Source: Actinomadura sp. 6K520 (GTDB lineage: Bacteria > Actinomycetota > Actinomycetes > Streptosporangiales > Streptosporangiaceae). Taken from it: a DNA stretch of 64,000 nucleotides. The stretch lies in contig NZ_SMLC01000002.1 of NCBI RefSeq assembly GCF_004349245.1, forward strand, positions 1 to 64,000, written 5' to 3'. Shown here piece after piece: positions 51,423 through 58,698 of this stretch. A model generated the notes under the pieces. That model did no database searches. It was not told the DNA's origin and saw nothing but the letters and a program-made list of their open reading frames with translations. The first letter of the stretch is position 1. Each line of letters starts with the position of its first letter. The position numbers were made by a program, and so were the translations under genes.

Positions 51423-51436
51423 GTCGTCTGATCTAT
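51423..51436 (-). promoter_or_regulatory. Island operator site B2
   Basis: Read on the minus strand this is ATAGATCAGACGAC, matching the island motif over ATASATCAGAC. It lies 40 nt upstream of the island ligase start. Confidence 0.45.
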
Positions 51437-51500
51437 CTCTCGACCACGGTTGACTGGCTTGATTCTGCCTGGTGTGGGCTCATGCAGGCTATGTCAGTTA

Positions 51501-51514
51501 TATGTCTGATCTAT
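51501..51514 (-). promoter_or_regulatory. Island operator site B1
   Basis: On the minus strand ATAGATCAGACATA, identical to site A1 except for one base (position 4). It overlaps the last codon and stop of the CitE-like gene and lies 118 nt upstream of the ligase operon. Confidence 0.55.
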
Positions 51515-52401
51515 TTCGGTGTGATGATCGGGCCGAGTCCGGACGTGGCCAGGGTGCGGCGGGCGAGCCGGATCACGGCCGCGTCGATCAGCCGGCCCGC
51601 GGCGTCCAGCACGACGCCCGACCCGGCCGCGGCCGCCGCGTCGTACCGCGCCAGGACGTCCTTGGCCCGCGCGATCTCCGCCGCCGACGGCGTGAACACC
51701 TCGTGCACGACCGGGATCTGCGCGGGGTGGACGCACGCCCTCCCCACGAAGCCCTGCCGCCGGACCCGCTCGGTGGACTCCGCGAGCGCCGCGGGATCGG
51801 CGGTGATCGCCGACACCGGGCCGACCGGCGGGGGGAGCCCCGCGGCGGCGCTGGCCAGGACGGTCATGCTCCGGGCGAAGGCCAGCTCCGCCTCGTCCGG
51901 GCCGGGGTCGAGTCCCGCGTCGGCGGCCAGGTCCACCTCGCCGATCTGGAGCCGGTGGACCCTGGGCGCCCGGGAGATGTCCCGGACGTCCAGGATCGCT
52001 CCCGCGGTCTCCAGCAGCGGCATGAGCAGGGTCGTCACGTCCCCGAGGTCGGCCAGCAGCCCCGCGACCGCCGCGACCTGCGCGGCGTCCTCGGCCTTGG
52101 CGAGCACGAGCCCGGTCAGCGCGGGCAGCCCGGCGAGCGCCCGCGCGTCCGCGTGCCCCGCCGCGCCGCCGTTGATACGCACCCACAGCTCGGCGCCGCC
52201 GGCCGCGCCCCGCGACCCCAGCCAGTCGGCGACCGCGCGGCGCGCCGCGTCCTTGCCGGCCGGCGGGACCGCGTCTTCAAGGTCGACGATCAGCGCGTCC
52301 GCGCCGCGGGTGAGCGCCTTGCCGAGCTTGTCCCGGGCGTTGCCCGGCACGTACAGGTAGCTGCGTGGCAGCGGCCCGGGGGCCGGGGAGGGGGAGGTCA
52401 A
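51511..52401 (-). CDS. HpcH/HpaI aldolase / CitE-like lyase
   Basis: 296 residues. SYLYVPGNARDKLGKALTRGADALIVDLEDAVPPAGKDAAR is the CitE-family start with acidic metal ligands (VDLEDAV). WVRINGG, MPLLETAGAI (catalytic Glu region), LQIGEVDLAADAG and GRACVHPAQIPVV follow. Members cleave citryl-, malyl- or citramalyl-CoA-type esters. It starts with TTG 52401, overlapping the TGA of the dehydrogenase gene (TTGA). As last gene of a seven-gene unit it could release acetyl-CoA, pyruvate or glyoxylate from a hydroxyacyl-CoA. Confidence 0.87.
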   Translation of the reverse strand: MTSPSPAPGPLPRSYLYVPGNARDKLGKALTRGADALIVDLEDAVPPAGKDAARRAVADWLGSRGAAGGAELWVRINGGAAGHADARALAGLPALTGLVLAKAEDAAQVAAVAGLLADLGDVTTLLMPLLETAGAILDVRDISRAPRVHRLQIGEVDLAADAGLDPGPDEAELAFARSMTVLASAAAGLPPPVGPVSAITADPAALAESTERVRRQGFVGRACVHPAQIPVVHEVFTPSAAEIARAKDVLARYDAAAAAGSGVVLDAAGRLIDAAVIRLARRTLATSGLGPIITPK

Positions 52402-53558
52402 CGCACGACCGTTTCGCCGCGCAGCAGGGACTTGGCCACCACCGTCCGCAGGACGTCGTTGGTGCCCTCCCCGATGCTCATCAGGATCGCGTCGCGGTAG
52501 AGCCGCTCCACCTCGTACTCGGTGGAGTAGCCGTAGCCGCCGTGCACCTTCATCGCCTCGATCGACGCCTGCAGCGCGACCTCCGAGCAGAAGATCTTCG
52601 CCATGCCCGTCTGCCCGTCGGCGCGGCCCCGCCGGACCGCGTCCGCCGCGAAGTAGGCCATCAGCCGGGCCGCCTGGAGCTGGGTCGCCACGCTCGCGAG
52701 CTGCAGCTGCACGGCCTGGAACTCGCCGATGGGCTGCCCGAACGCCCTGCGCTGCCCCGCGTAGGCGAGGGCCTCGTCGTGGGCGCGCTGGGCGATGCCG
52801 ACCGAGCGGGCGGCGATGTTGACCCGGCCCCACTCCAGCGCGGACAGCGCGTGCTGCATGCCCTTGCCCTCGACGCCGCCGAGGAGGTTCTCCTTGGGCA
52901 CCCGCACGTTGTCGAGGACGATCTCGCAGGACTCCGTGCCCTTGTAGCCGAGCTTCGGGATGTCCTTGGTGATCTGGTAGCCCTCGGTGCCGGCGTCCAC
53001 GAGCAGGATGCTCATGCCCTTGTGCGCGGGGGACGCGGACGGGTCCGTCTTCACCAGCACCGGCAGCGGGTCCGCGTGCCGCGCATTGGTGATCCACATC
53101 TTCGACCCGTTGACGACGTAGTGGTCGCCCTCCAGCCGGGCCGTGGTGCGGATGCCCTGCAGGTCGGTGCCCGCGTCCGGCTCGGTGAGGCCGATGCCGG
53201 TGCGGCGCTCACCGGACGCGAGGCCCGGCAGGTACCTGCTCTTCTGCTCCTCGGTGCCGCGCATCGCGATCATGCGGCAGGCCAGCGAGTGGCTGCCGAG
53301 GATGCCGGCGATGCCCATCCAGCCGCGTGCGATCTCCTCGAAGACCAGCGCGAACGAGACGGGGTCGAGGTCGAGGCCGCCGTACTCCTCCGGGACGGTG
53401 ATCCCGAACAGCCCCATGTCCCGCATGCCCTTGACGATCTCGGTGGGGTAGCGGCCGGACTGCTCCCAGTCGCGCGCCACCGGGATGACCTCGTTGTCCA
53501 CGAAGTCGCGCAGGACGGCGCGGAACTCGCGCTGGTCCTCGTTGAGCTGGAAATCCAC
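52398..53558 (-). CDS. Acyl-CoA dehydrogenase
   Basis: 386 residues, complete. FQLNEDQREFRAVLRDFVDNEVIP is the N-terminal helix bundle, TGIGLTEPDAGTDLQGIRTTA the FAD segment, MKVHGGYGYSTEYEVERLYRDA the C-terminal bundle, and the Glu in SIGEGTNDVLRTVV is the probable catalytic base. It oxidises an acyl-CoA to the 2-enoyl-CoA. GTG 53558 follows the TAA of the DUF35 gene without a gap, with AGGAAGG 8 nt upstream. Confidence 0.9.
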   Translation of the reverse strand: MDFQLNEDQREFRAVLRDFVDNEVIPVARDWEQSGRYPTEIVKGMRDMGLFGITVPEEYGGLDLDPVSFALVFEEIARGWMGIAGILGSHSLACRMIAMRGTEEQKSRYLPGLASGERRTGIGLTEPDAGTDLQGIRTTARLEGDHYVVNGSKMWITNARHADPLPVLVKTDPSASPAHKGMSILLVDAGTEGYQITKDIPKLGYKGTESCEIVLDNVRVPKENLLGGVEGKGMQHALSALEWGRVNIAARSVGIAQRAHDEALAYAGQRRAFGQPIGEFQAVQLQLASVATQLQAARLMAYFAADAVRRGRADGQTGMAKIFCSEVALQASIEAMKVHGGYGYSTEYEVERLYRDAILMSIGEGTNDVLRTVVAKSLLRGETVVR

Positions 53559-54029
53559 TTAGTTGCCTTCCTTGGTCTCAGGGGACGGCGCCGCGCCCGG
53601 GACGAACACCGGCAGGGCACGCCCGTCGGCGAGGTCGACCCAGGCGACCCGGACCGGGTCGTCGATGCGCCACTCGTCGGGCTCCCGCTCCTGGAGGCGG
53701 GTGAGGAGGACGACCCCCTCGTCCAGCCGGACCCGGGCGATGACGTACGGGACGGCGAGGTCCGGACGCGGTGCGCGGTGCACCACCGTGCAGGCGTCCA
53801 CGACGCCCGTGCCGCCGGAGCCGACCCAGTCGAGTTCGTCCGACCCGCAGTGAACGCAGAGGGCACGCGGCGGATGCTGCACGCCCGCCGGCCCACCACA
53901 CCGGTTCTCCCGGACGCAGCGCGAGCAGGTCTGCAGGACGAGGCGGTGCTCCCGCGTCGCCTCCCACCAGGGACCCGTGATCTCGTCGGGCGCCGGGACG
54001 TCGGGCTCGAACCCGTCGAGGCCGGTCAT
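53559..54029 (-). CDS. DUF35 / OB-fold zinc-ribbon acyl-CoA-associated protein
   Basis: 156 residues. ITGPWWEATREHRLVLQTCSRCVRENRCGGPAGVQHPPRALCVHCGS is a rubredoxin-like zinc ribbon (C-x2-C ... C-x2-C) after an N-terminal helix, then an OB fold (GTGVVDACTVVHRAPRPDLAVPYVIARVRLDEGVVLLTRL). DUF35 proteins pair with Ltp2/SCP-X-type thiolase-fold enzymes, for example in steroid side-chain aldol cleavage. Here the partner gene is directly upstream with an ATGA overlap. Confidence 0.88.
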   Translation of the reverse strand: MTGLDGFEPDVPAPDEITGPWWEATREHRLVLQTCSRCVRENRCGGPAGVQHPPRALCVHCGSDELDWVGSGGTGVVDACTVVHRAPRPDLAVPYVIARVRLDEGVVLLTRLQEREPDEWRIDDPVRVAWVDLADGRALPVFVPGAAPSPETKEGN

Positions 54030-55174
54030 CTGTCCACCCCCAGCACCACCGTGGCGTGCGTCGAGAGGATCCCGCCCGTGCCGTGCGCGACGGCGAGCCG
54101 CGCGCCGCCGACCTGCCGGTCCCCGGCCTCGCCGCGGAGCTGCCGCACCGCCTCGACCAGCAGCAGGATTCCGAACTGGCCCGGGTGGCAGTAGGACAGG
54201 CCGCCGCCCGAGGTGTTGAGCGGGAAGTCGCCGCCGGGCCTGATCCGGCCGCCGGCGATCCAGTCGAGGGCCTCGCCGCGCCCGCAGAAGCCGAGCCCCT
54301 CCAGCGTCAGCGCGACCGTGATCGTGAACGAGTCGTACACCTGCACGACGTCGATGTCGGCCGGGGTGACGCCGGCGCGGGCGAACGCGTCCGCGCCGGA
54401 ACCGGCCGCGCCCGTGACGGTCAGGTCGGGCACCGCGGTCATCGAGGTGTTGGTCGTCCGCTCGCCGTACCCGAGCACCTCGACCGGTGTGCGGCGCAGG
54501 TCGCGGGCGCGCTCCAGCGAGGTGAGGACGATCGCGCCGCCGCCGTCGGTGACGAGGCAGGAGTCCAGCGCGGTGAGCGGGCTGGAGATCATCGCCGAGC
54601 CGAGCACGTCGGCCGCGGTGAGCGGGCCCCTGCCGTAGCGGAACGCGGCCGGGTTCAGCAGTGCCCATTCCCGCGCGGCCACCGCGATCTCCGCGAGCTG
54701 CTCGCGCGTCTTGCCGTAGACGTGCATGTACCGCTGCGCGGCCATCGCGTAGTACGACAGCGGGAACAGCGGCCCGTACGGCGTCTCGAACTGCGCCTCG
54801 GGCGTGTGGTCCTCGACCACGCCGCCGAGCGAGCGGGACCGCGCCGACCGCTGGTTGGACGCGAACGTGAGCACGACGGTCTCGGCCTGCCCCGCCTGGA
54901 TCGCCTGGGCGGCGCGGGCGACGAACATCTCGTACACGGAGCCGCCCGCGTACGTCGAGTCCGTCCAGCGCGGCTCGATGCCGAAGTAGTCGGCGAGCTG
55001 GGTCGCCGAGAACCGGGCGACGCCGGTGGTGGCGATGCCGTCGACGTCGCGGAGGGTGAGGCCCGCGTCGTCCAGCGCCCGGGACACCGCCTGCGCCTGG
55101 AGCCCGAGGATCGACCGGTTCGTCACGCCGAGGTCGCACTCGGCGGCGCCGACAATCGCGACGCCCGTGCTCAT
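54026..55174 (-). CDS. Thiolase-fold lipid-transfer/aldolase (Ltp2-like)
   Basis: 382 residues, thiolase fold of the SCP-X/Ltp branch. NTSGGGLSYCHPGQFGILLLVEAVRQLRG is the C-terminal active-site signature. At the N-terminal nucleophile loop, where thiolases carry Cys, the sequence reads TDSTYAGGSVYEM (71-83) without Cys. That fits an aldolase such as Ltp2, which breaks a C-C bond of a beta-hydroxyacyl-CoA together with a DUF35 partner. Overlaps of 4 bp link it to the DUF35 gene and the hotdog gene. Confidence 0.84.
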   Translation of the reverse strand: MSTGVAIVGAAECDLGVTNRSILGLQAQAVSRALDDAGLTLRDVDGIATTGVARFSATQLADYFGIEPRWTDSTYAGGSVYEMFVARAAQAIQAGQAETVVLTFASNQRSARSRSLGGVVEDHTPEAQFETPYGPLFPLSYYAMAAQRYMHVYGKTREQLAEIAVAAREWALLNPAAFRYGRGPLTAADVLGSAMISSPLTALDSCLVTDGGGAIVLTSLERARDLRRTPVEVLGYGERTTNTSMTAVPDLTVTGAAGSGADAFARAGVTPADIDVVQVYDSFTITVALTLEGLGFCGRGEALDWIAGGRIRPGGDFPLNTSGGGLSYCHPGQFGILLLVEAVRQLRGEAGDRQVGGARLAVAHGTGGILSTHATVVLGVDR

Positions 55175-55626
55175 GGGGCCCCCTTCCCGCCCGGCCCGTC
55201 GGCCGTGCCGAGCAGGACCCGGGCGCTCGCCGGGGCCACGGCGACGCGGTCGACCGCGCCGTCGTCGCCGACGACGACCACCCGCAGGTCGAGGTCGAGG
55301 TAGCCGTCCCCGGCCTCGGTGACGGTGCCCTCGCACCGGACGGTCTCCTCCGCGAACACCAGCGCCTTGAAGCCGAACTCCAGCGTGCGGACGAAGCACT
55401 TCGGGCCGAGCCAGTCCTGGATCTGCTCGACGAGGAGGGCGCCGAACACCTGGCCGTCCACGACCACGCCGGGCAGCTTGGCCGCCTTGATGAAGTCCAG
55501 GTCGTAGTGCAGCCGGTACCAGTCCCAGGTGGCCCCCGCGTAGGCGATCATCTCCGGGAACGTGATCGTGCGCTCCAGCGGGGGAACCGTCTCCCCGGCC
55601 CGGTGCGCCGCCGTCGCGGCGGTCAT
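55171..55626 (-). CDS. MaoC-like hotdog subunit
   Basis: 151 residues. RTITFPEMIAYAGATWDWYRLHYDLDFIKAAKLPGVVVDGQVFGALLVEQIQDWLG is a hotdog helix and core with Asp/His near the usual hydratase positions. Together with the next-door hotdog protein (55623-56123) it looks like one half of a heteromeric two-part hydratase, as in actinobacterial ChsH1/ChsH2-type enzymes. ATGA overlaps on both sides. Confidence 0.8.
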   Translation of the reverse strand: MTAATAAHRAGETVPPLERTITFPEMIAYAGATWDWYRLHYDLDFIKAAKLPGVVVDGQVFGALLVEQIQDWLGPKCFVRTLEFGFKALVFAEETVRCEGTVTEAGDGYLDLDLRVVVVGDDGAVDRVAVAPASARVLLGTADGPGGKGAP

Positions 55627-56123
55627 GTCCCCGTCTCCAGCGATACGTAGATGATGGTCTCCTCGTTCTCCGCGAGCAGGTCCCCGTCCTGCTGCGTGTA
55701 CTTCGCCCGCGAGGTGATGATCAGCATTTCCGCGCCGGCCCGGTTCCGCTTGCCGGCCACGTCGGTGATCTCCCAGGTGGCGGTGACGACGTCGGACGGG
55801 AGGATCCGGCGGTGGAACACGTAGCGGTTGCCGCCGCGGACCTGCCGGGTGCCGGGGAGGTGGATGCCCCAGTGGTGGCCCGCGTGGCCGTCCGGGTCGA
55901 TCGGCAGGTTCGCGTACTGGTTCGTCTCGCAGATCAGCGTCGGCGGCGCGGTCACGTCGGGCAGGCCCTGCGCCCGCGCGTACTCCGGGTCGGAGTACAG
56001 CGGGTTGTGGTCGCCGACGGCCAGGCCGAAGTAGCGGCCCGCCGCGGCGCCGAACGGCTCGGGTGCGGTGTAGACCTTCTTCCGGCCGACCAGCGCGCGC
56101 ATCTCGTCGGTGAGCAGCGTCAT
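55623..56123 (-). CDS. FAS1-dehydratase-like hotdog subunit
   Basis: 166 residues. VYTAPEPFGAAAGRYFGLAVGDHNPLYSDPEYARAQGLPDVTAPPTLICE is the N-terminal MaoC-like dehydratase domain, and GNRYVFHRRILPSDVVTATWEITDVAGKRNRAG the second part. Such halves normally work with a second hotdog subunit, here the next gene. It should hydrate the enoyl-CoA that the Ltp2/DUF35 pair then cleaves. ATG 56123 overlaps the stop of the triple-RidA gene. Confidence 0.84.
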   Translation of the reverse strand: MTLLTDEMRALVGRKKVYTAPEPFGAAAGRYFGLAVGDHNPLYSDPEYARAQGLPDVTAPPTLICETNQYANLPIDPDGHAGHHWGIHLPGTRQVRGGNRYVFHRRILPSDVVTATWEITDVAGKRNRAGAEMLIITSRAKYTQQDGDLLAENEETIIYVSLETGT

Positions 56124-57352
56124 GAGGCGTCCTTCACCGTCGCGGCGCCCTCCGGGTACAGGGCGGTCGGGAACACCTCAAGGAGGAACTCCGGCCGCAG
56201 CAGCCCCTTGCAGATCGCCCCGGTCGACGCGGGCCAGGGCGGCGACAGCAGCCGCTCCCGGACGGGCGCGACCGCGCGGTACTGCCGCAGCGCCGACTCG
56301 ACACAGAACTCGATGGTCGACAGCAGGTCCGCCGGGCCGAGGCCCGCATACTCCAGCAGGTGCAGGACAGAGCCGTACGTGACCTCCGCCTGCGCCCCGA
56401 TGTCGTCCGGGTGCAGCGCCTCCTGCGTCTCCATGTCGAGCGCCGCGAACCCCGACATGAACAGGGTCCGTCCCGCGCGGACGCCCGGCGCGTAGGTCAG
56501 CGTGTCGTACCGCGACCAGCCCGGGTTCACGAGTTGGAGAGGGTGCCGCGACGCGGTGACGTCGATCGCGACGAGCGCCTCGGGGTGGTGCAGCCGGCTC
56601 ATCAGGATGCCGCCCGCTCCCGGGTACACGCCCGCGCCGCCGAGCCGCTCCTTCCGGACGCGGTGGGTCCTGCGGTACACGTCGCGCGTGGCGGGCGTCG
56701 AGTAGTCGTAGGTCGTCACCGCGTTGTCGAGCGACAGGCCCGCCTTGCGGAGCAGCGCGTCCGCCCGGTCGAGGCAGTAGGCGTACTGCCCGGCGAGGTC
56801 GCCGGGGCTGACGACGTCGCCCGACTCGTCCAGCGGGACCATGGTCGGCAGGTGCACGGTGCCGTCGTGGCCCTCCCGGACCGGCGAGGGCACCCACGTC
56901 CCGGCCTCGCGCCGCTCGCTCGCCGCGAGCAGTTCGGAGCCGCCCCCGCGGACGGCGTGCAGTTCGACCTCCAGCAGCGCCGCGGACCGGACGAGCCGTT
57001 CCACGACCACCGTCGTCACGGTGGGCCGGTGCTCGCCGAAGACCTCCGCGCGGACCGCCGCGGCGGCCGCGTAGTCGGCCAGCCCGGCGACCGTGACGTT
57101 CTCCGTCACGTGCACGACGTCACCGGGGCCGTACCCGGCCGCCTCGATGATCGTCATGGTCTTCCGGTAGGCGGTGCGCGCCTGCTCGGCCATCGTCCCC
57201 GAGACGGTCATCTTCCCGACCGCCTCATCGAACGCGGCGGACGTGTGCCCGGACGACCACGCGCCCCCGTCCTCCGACAGCCCGAGGCAGAACGTGAACC
57301 CCTCGTAGGGGAACCACGGGAAGTCGGCGGGCCTGATCGCTTGCAGTGTCAT
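56120..57352 (-). CDS. Triple RidA-domain protein
   Basis: 410 residues with three RidA/YjgF-like units: about 15-135 (SSGHTSAAFDE ... VERLVRSAALLEVELHAV), 150-270 (DLAGQYAYCLDRADALLRKAG ... HHPEALVAIDVTA) and 290-400 (RAGRTLFMSGFAALDMETQ ... RPEFLLEVFPTALYP). Single RidA proteins form trimers and hydrolyse reactive enamine/imine or aminoacrylate compounds; this chain may be a covalent pseudo-trimer. It heads the seven-gene operon. The ATG at 57352 lies only 21 nt from the tnpB element, and no strong ribosome site is visible, so the insertion may have removed the native upstream region. Confidence 0.8.
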   Translation of the reverse strand: MTLQAIRPADFPWFPYEGFTFCLGLSEDGGAWSSGHTSAAFDEAVGKMTVSGTMAEQARTAYRKTMTIIEAAGYGPGDVVHVTENVTVAGLADYAAAAAVRAEVFGEHRPTVTTVVVERLVRSAALLEVELHAVRGGGSELLAASERREAGTWVPSPVREGHDGTVHLPTMVPLDESGDVVSPGDLAGQYAYCLDRADALLRKAGLSLDNAVTTYDYSTPATRDVYRRTHRVRKERLGGAGVYPGAGGILMSRLHHPEALVAIDVTASRHPLQLVNPGWSRYDTLTYAPGVRAGRTLFMSGFAALDMETQEALHPDDIGAQAEVTYGSVLHLLEYAGLGPADLLSTIEFCVESALRQYRAVAPVRERLLSPPWPASTGAICKGLLRPEFLLEVFPTALYPEGAATVKDAS

Positions 57353-57462
57353 CGGCTGCCTACAGCGTGGAGACCCCGTCCTTCAGGGCGGGGAGGAGAA
57401 GCGGAACGGTGCGGCATGGTGACCCTCCGGGGTTTGTCGGTGGCGGTCGGTATGTTGCTGGC

Positions 57463-58656
57463 GTGTCCCGGTACCGGCTGTGCCCAACCCCCGTCCAGGA
57501 GGCGGGGCTGCTGGAGCACTGCGGACGCGCCCGGTATGTGTGGAACCTGGCCGTGGAACAGCACGCCTGGTGGACGCCGAGCCGGGGACCCGCACCGGGG
57601 TATGTCGCGCAGGCCCGCCAGTTGACCGAGGCCCGCGCCGCCAACCCGTGGCTGGCGGCCGGTTCGCAGACGGTCCAGCAGCAGGCCCTGCGCGATTTCG
57701 CGCAGGCCATGGCGAACTTCTTCAAAGGGACGCACCGGCGGCCGACATGGCGGAAGGCCGGACGGCACGAGGGATTCCGGATCGTCGGTCGGCGCGGCAG
57801 GCAATGGGATGTGCGGCGCGTGTCCCGCAAGGTTGGTGAGGTGCGGGTCCCGAAGGTGGGGTGGGTGCGGTTGCGCTGGTCGCGGCCCGTCCCAGCCGGA
57901 GTGAAGTCGTTCCGGATCACCCGCGACCGCGCCGGACGCTGGCACATCGCGTTCGCCGCGATCCCCGACCCGACCCCCGCACCCGGCAACGGGGAGGCGG
58001 TGGGCGTAGACCGGGGCGTGGCGGTGTCGGCGGCGCTGTCCACCGGGGAACTCCTGCACGCCCCCGGCCTCACGCGGGCCGAGGCCGCGCGGCTGCGGCG
58101 GCTGCACCGCAGGCTTGCCCGCGCGGAGAAGGGTTCGAACCGCCGCGCCCGGATCAAGGCCGCCGTCGCCCGGCTGAAGGCACGGGAGGCGGACCGGCGC
58201 CGCGACTGGGTGGAGAAGACCACCACGACCCTGGCACGCGGCTACGACGTCATCGCCGTGGAGGACCTGAACGTGCGGGGCATGACCCGCTCGGCCAGAG
58301 GCACCGTCGAAGCACCGGGCGTGAATGTGCGGCAGAAGGCCGGGCTGAACCGGGCCATCCTGGGCAGCGGGTGGGGGCGGCTGGTGGCCCGGCTGGAGCA
58401 CAAAGCGCCCGGCCGCGTCGTCAAGATCGATCCGCGTTACACGTCGCAGACCTGCCATGCCTGCGGGCACCGCGCACCGCAGAACCGCGAGAGTCAAGCG
58501 GTATTGCGGTGCGTGGCCTGTGGGCACCAGGCCAACGCCGACGTCAATGCGGCCATCAACATCCGAACCGCCGCAGGGCATGCGGTGGCAGCGCGGGAAG
58601 GGCCACGGGTTACCGGGCCGGTGCACCGCGAACCTCAACTCATCCTCCTCGCGTAG
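57463..58656 (+). CDS. tnpB: TnpB RNA-guided endonuclease-like transposase protein
   Basis: 397 residues, intact. N-terminal helix-turn-helix region (YRLCPTPVQEAGLLEHCGRARYVWNLAV). The RuvC triad is complete: D183 (VGVDRGV), E267 (VEDLNVRGM) and D360 (ANADVNAAINI). The zinc ribbon has TCHACG and RCVACG. TnpB proteins are omega-RNA-guided nucleases that preserve the element at its donor site and are ancestors of Cas12. GTG 57463 lies 6 nt after TATGTT, so it is likely leaderless and transcribed from inside the element. Confidence 0.9.
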   Translation: MSRYRLCPTPVQEAGLLEHCGRARYVWNLAVEQHAWWTPSRGPAPGYVAQARQLTEARAANPWLAAGSQTVQQQALRDFAQAMANFFKGTHRRPTWRKAGRHEGFRIVGRRGRQWDVRRVSRKVGEVRVPKVGWVRLRWSRPVPAGVKSFRITRDRAGRWHIAFAAIPDPTPAPGNGEAVGVDRGVAVSAALSTGELLHAPGLTRAEAARLRRLHRRLARAEKGSNRRARIKAAVARLKAREADRRRDWVEKTTTTLARGYDVIAVEDLNVRGMTRSARGTVEAPGVNVRQKAGLNRAILGSGWGRLVARLEHKAPGRVVKIDPRYTSQTCHACGHRAPQNRESQAVLRCVACGHQANADVNAAINIRTAAGHAVAAREGPRVTGPVHREPQLILLA

Positions 58657-58692
58657 GTCGAAGGGTTGGAATCCCCCGCCTTCAGGCGGGGG
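58500..58692 (+). ncRNA. Probable omega-RNA overlapping the tnpB 3' end
   Basis: In related elements the guide RNA scaffold is cut from the 3' part of the tnpB transcript and ends at the right-end hairpin, with the guide taken from flanking DNA (here starting AGGACGTCAACGG). The 5' limit given is approximate. The call rests on family knowledge and the hairpin at 58673-58692. Confidence 0.4.
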
Positions 58693-58698
58693 AGGACG

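Larger units (their letters stand above)
57374..58692 (+). mobile_element. IS1341-type (tnpB-only) IS200/IS605-family element
   Basis: The element is bounded by two directly repeated hairpins with TTCA loops: CCCCGTCC-TTCA-GGGCGGGG (57374-57393) and CCCCCGCC-TTCA-GGCGGGGG (58673-58692), both followed by AGGA. It contains only tnpB, with no tnpA, and lacks terminal inverted repeats and a target duplication, as expected for this family. It lies opposite to the catabolic operon, between the RidA gene and the MmgE/PrpD gene. Exact ends may extend a few bases past the hairpins. Confidence 0.8.

Noticed and set aside
51511-52401. Citrate lyase complex (citDEF)
   Set aside because: Only a CitE-like protein is present. 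There is no acyl-carrier or alpha subunit, so it is a stand-alone CoA-ester lyase.
54026-55174. Classical degradative thiolase
   Set aside because: The nucleophilic Cys loop is not conserved and the DUF35 partner points to the Ltp2-type aldolase group.
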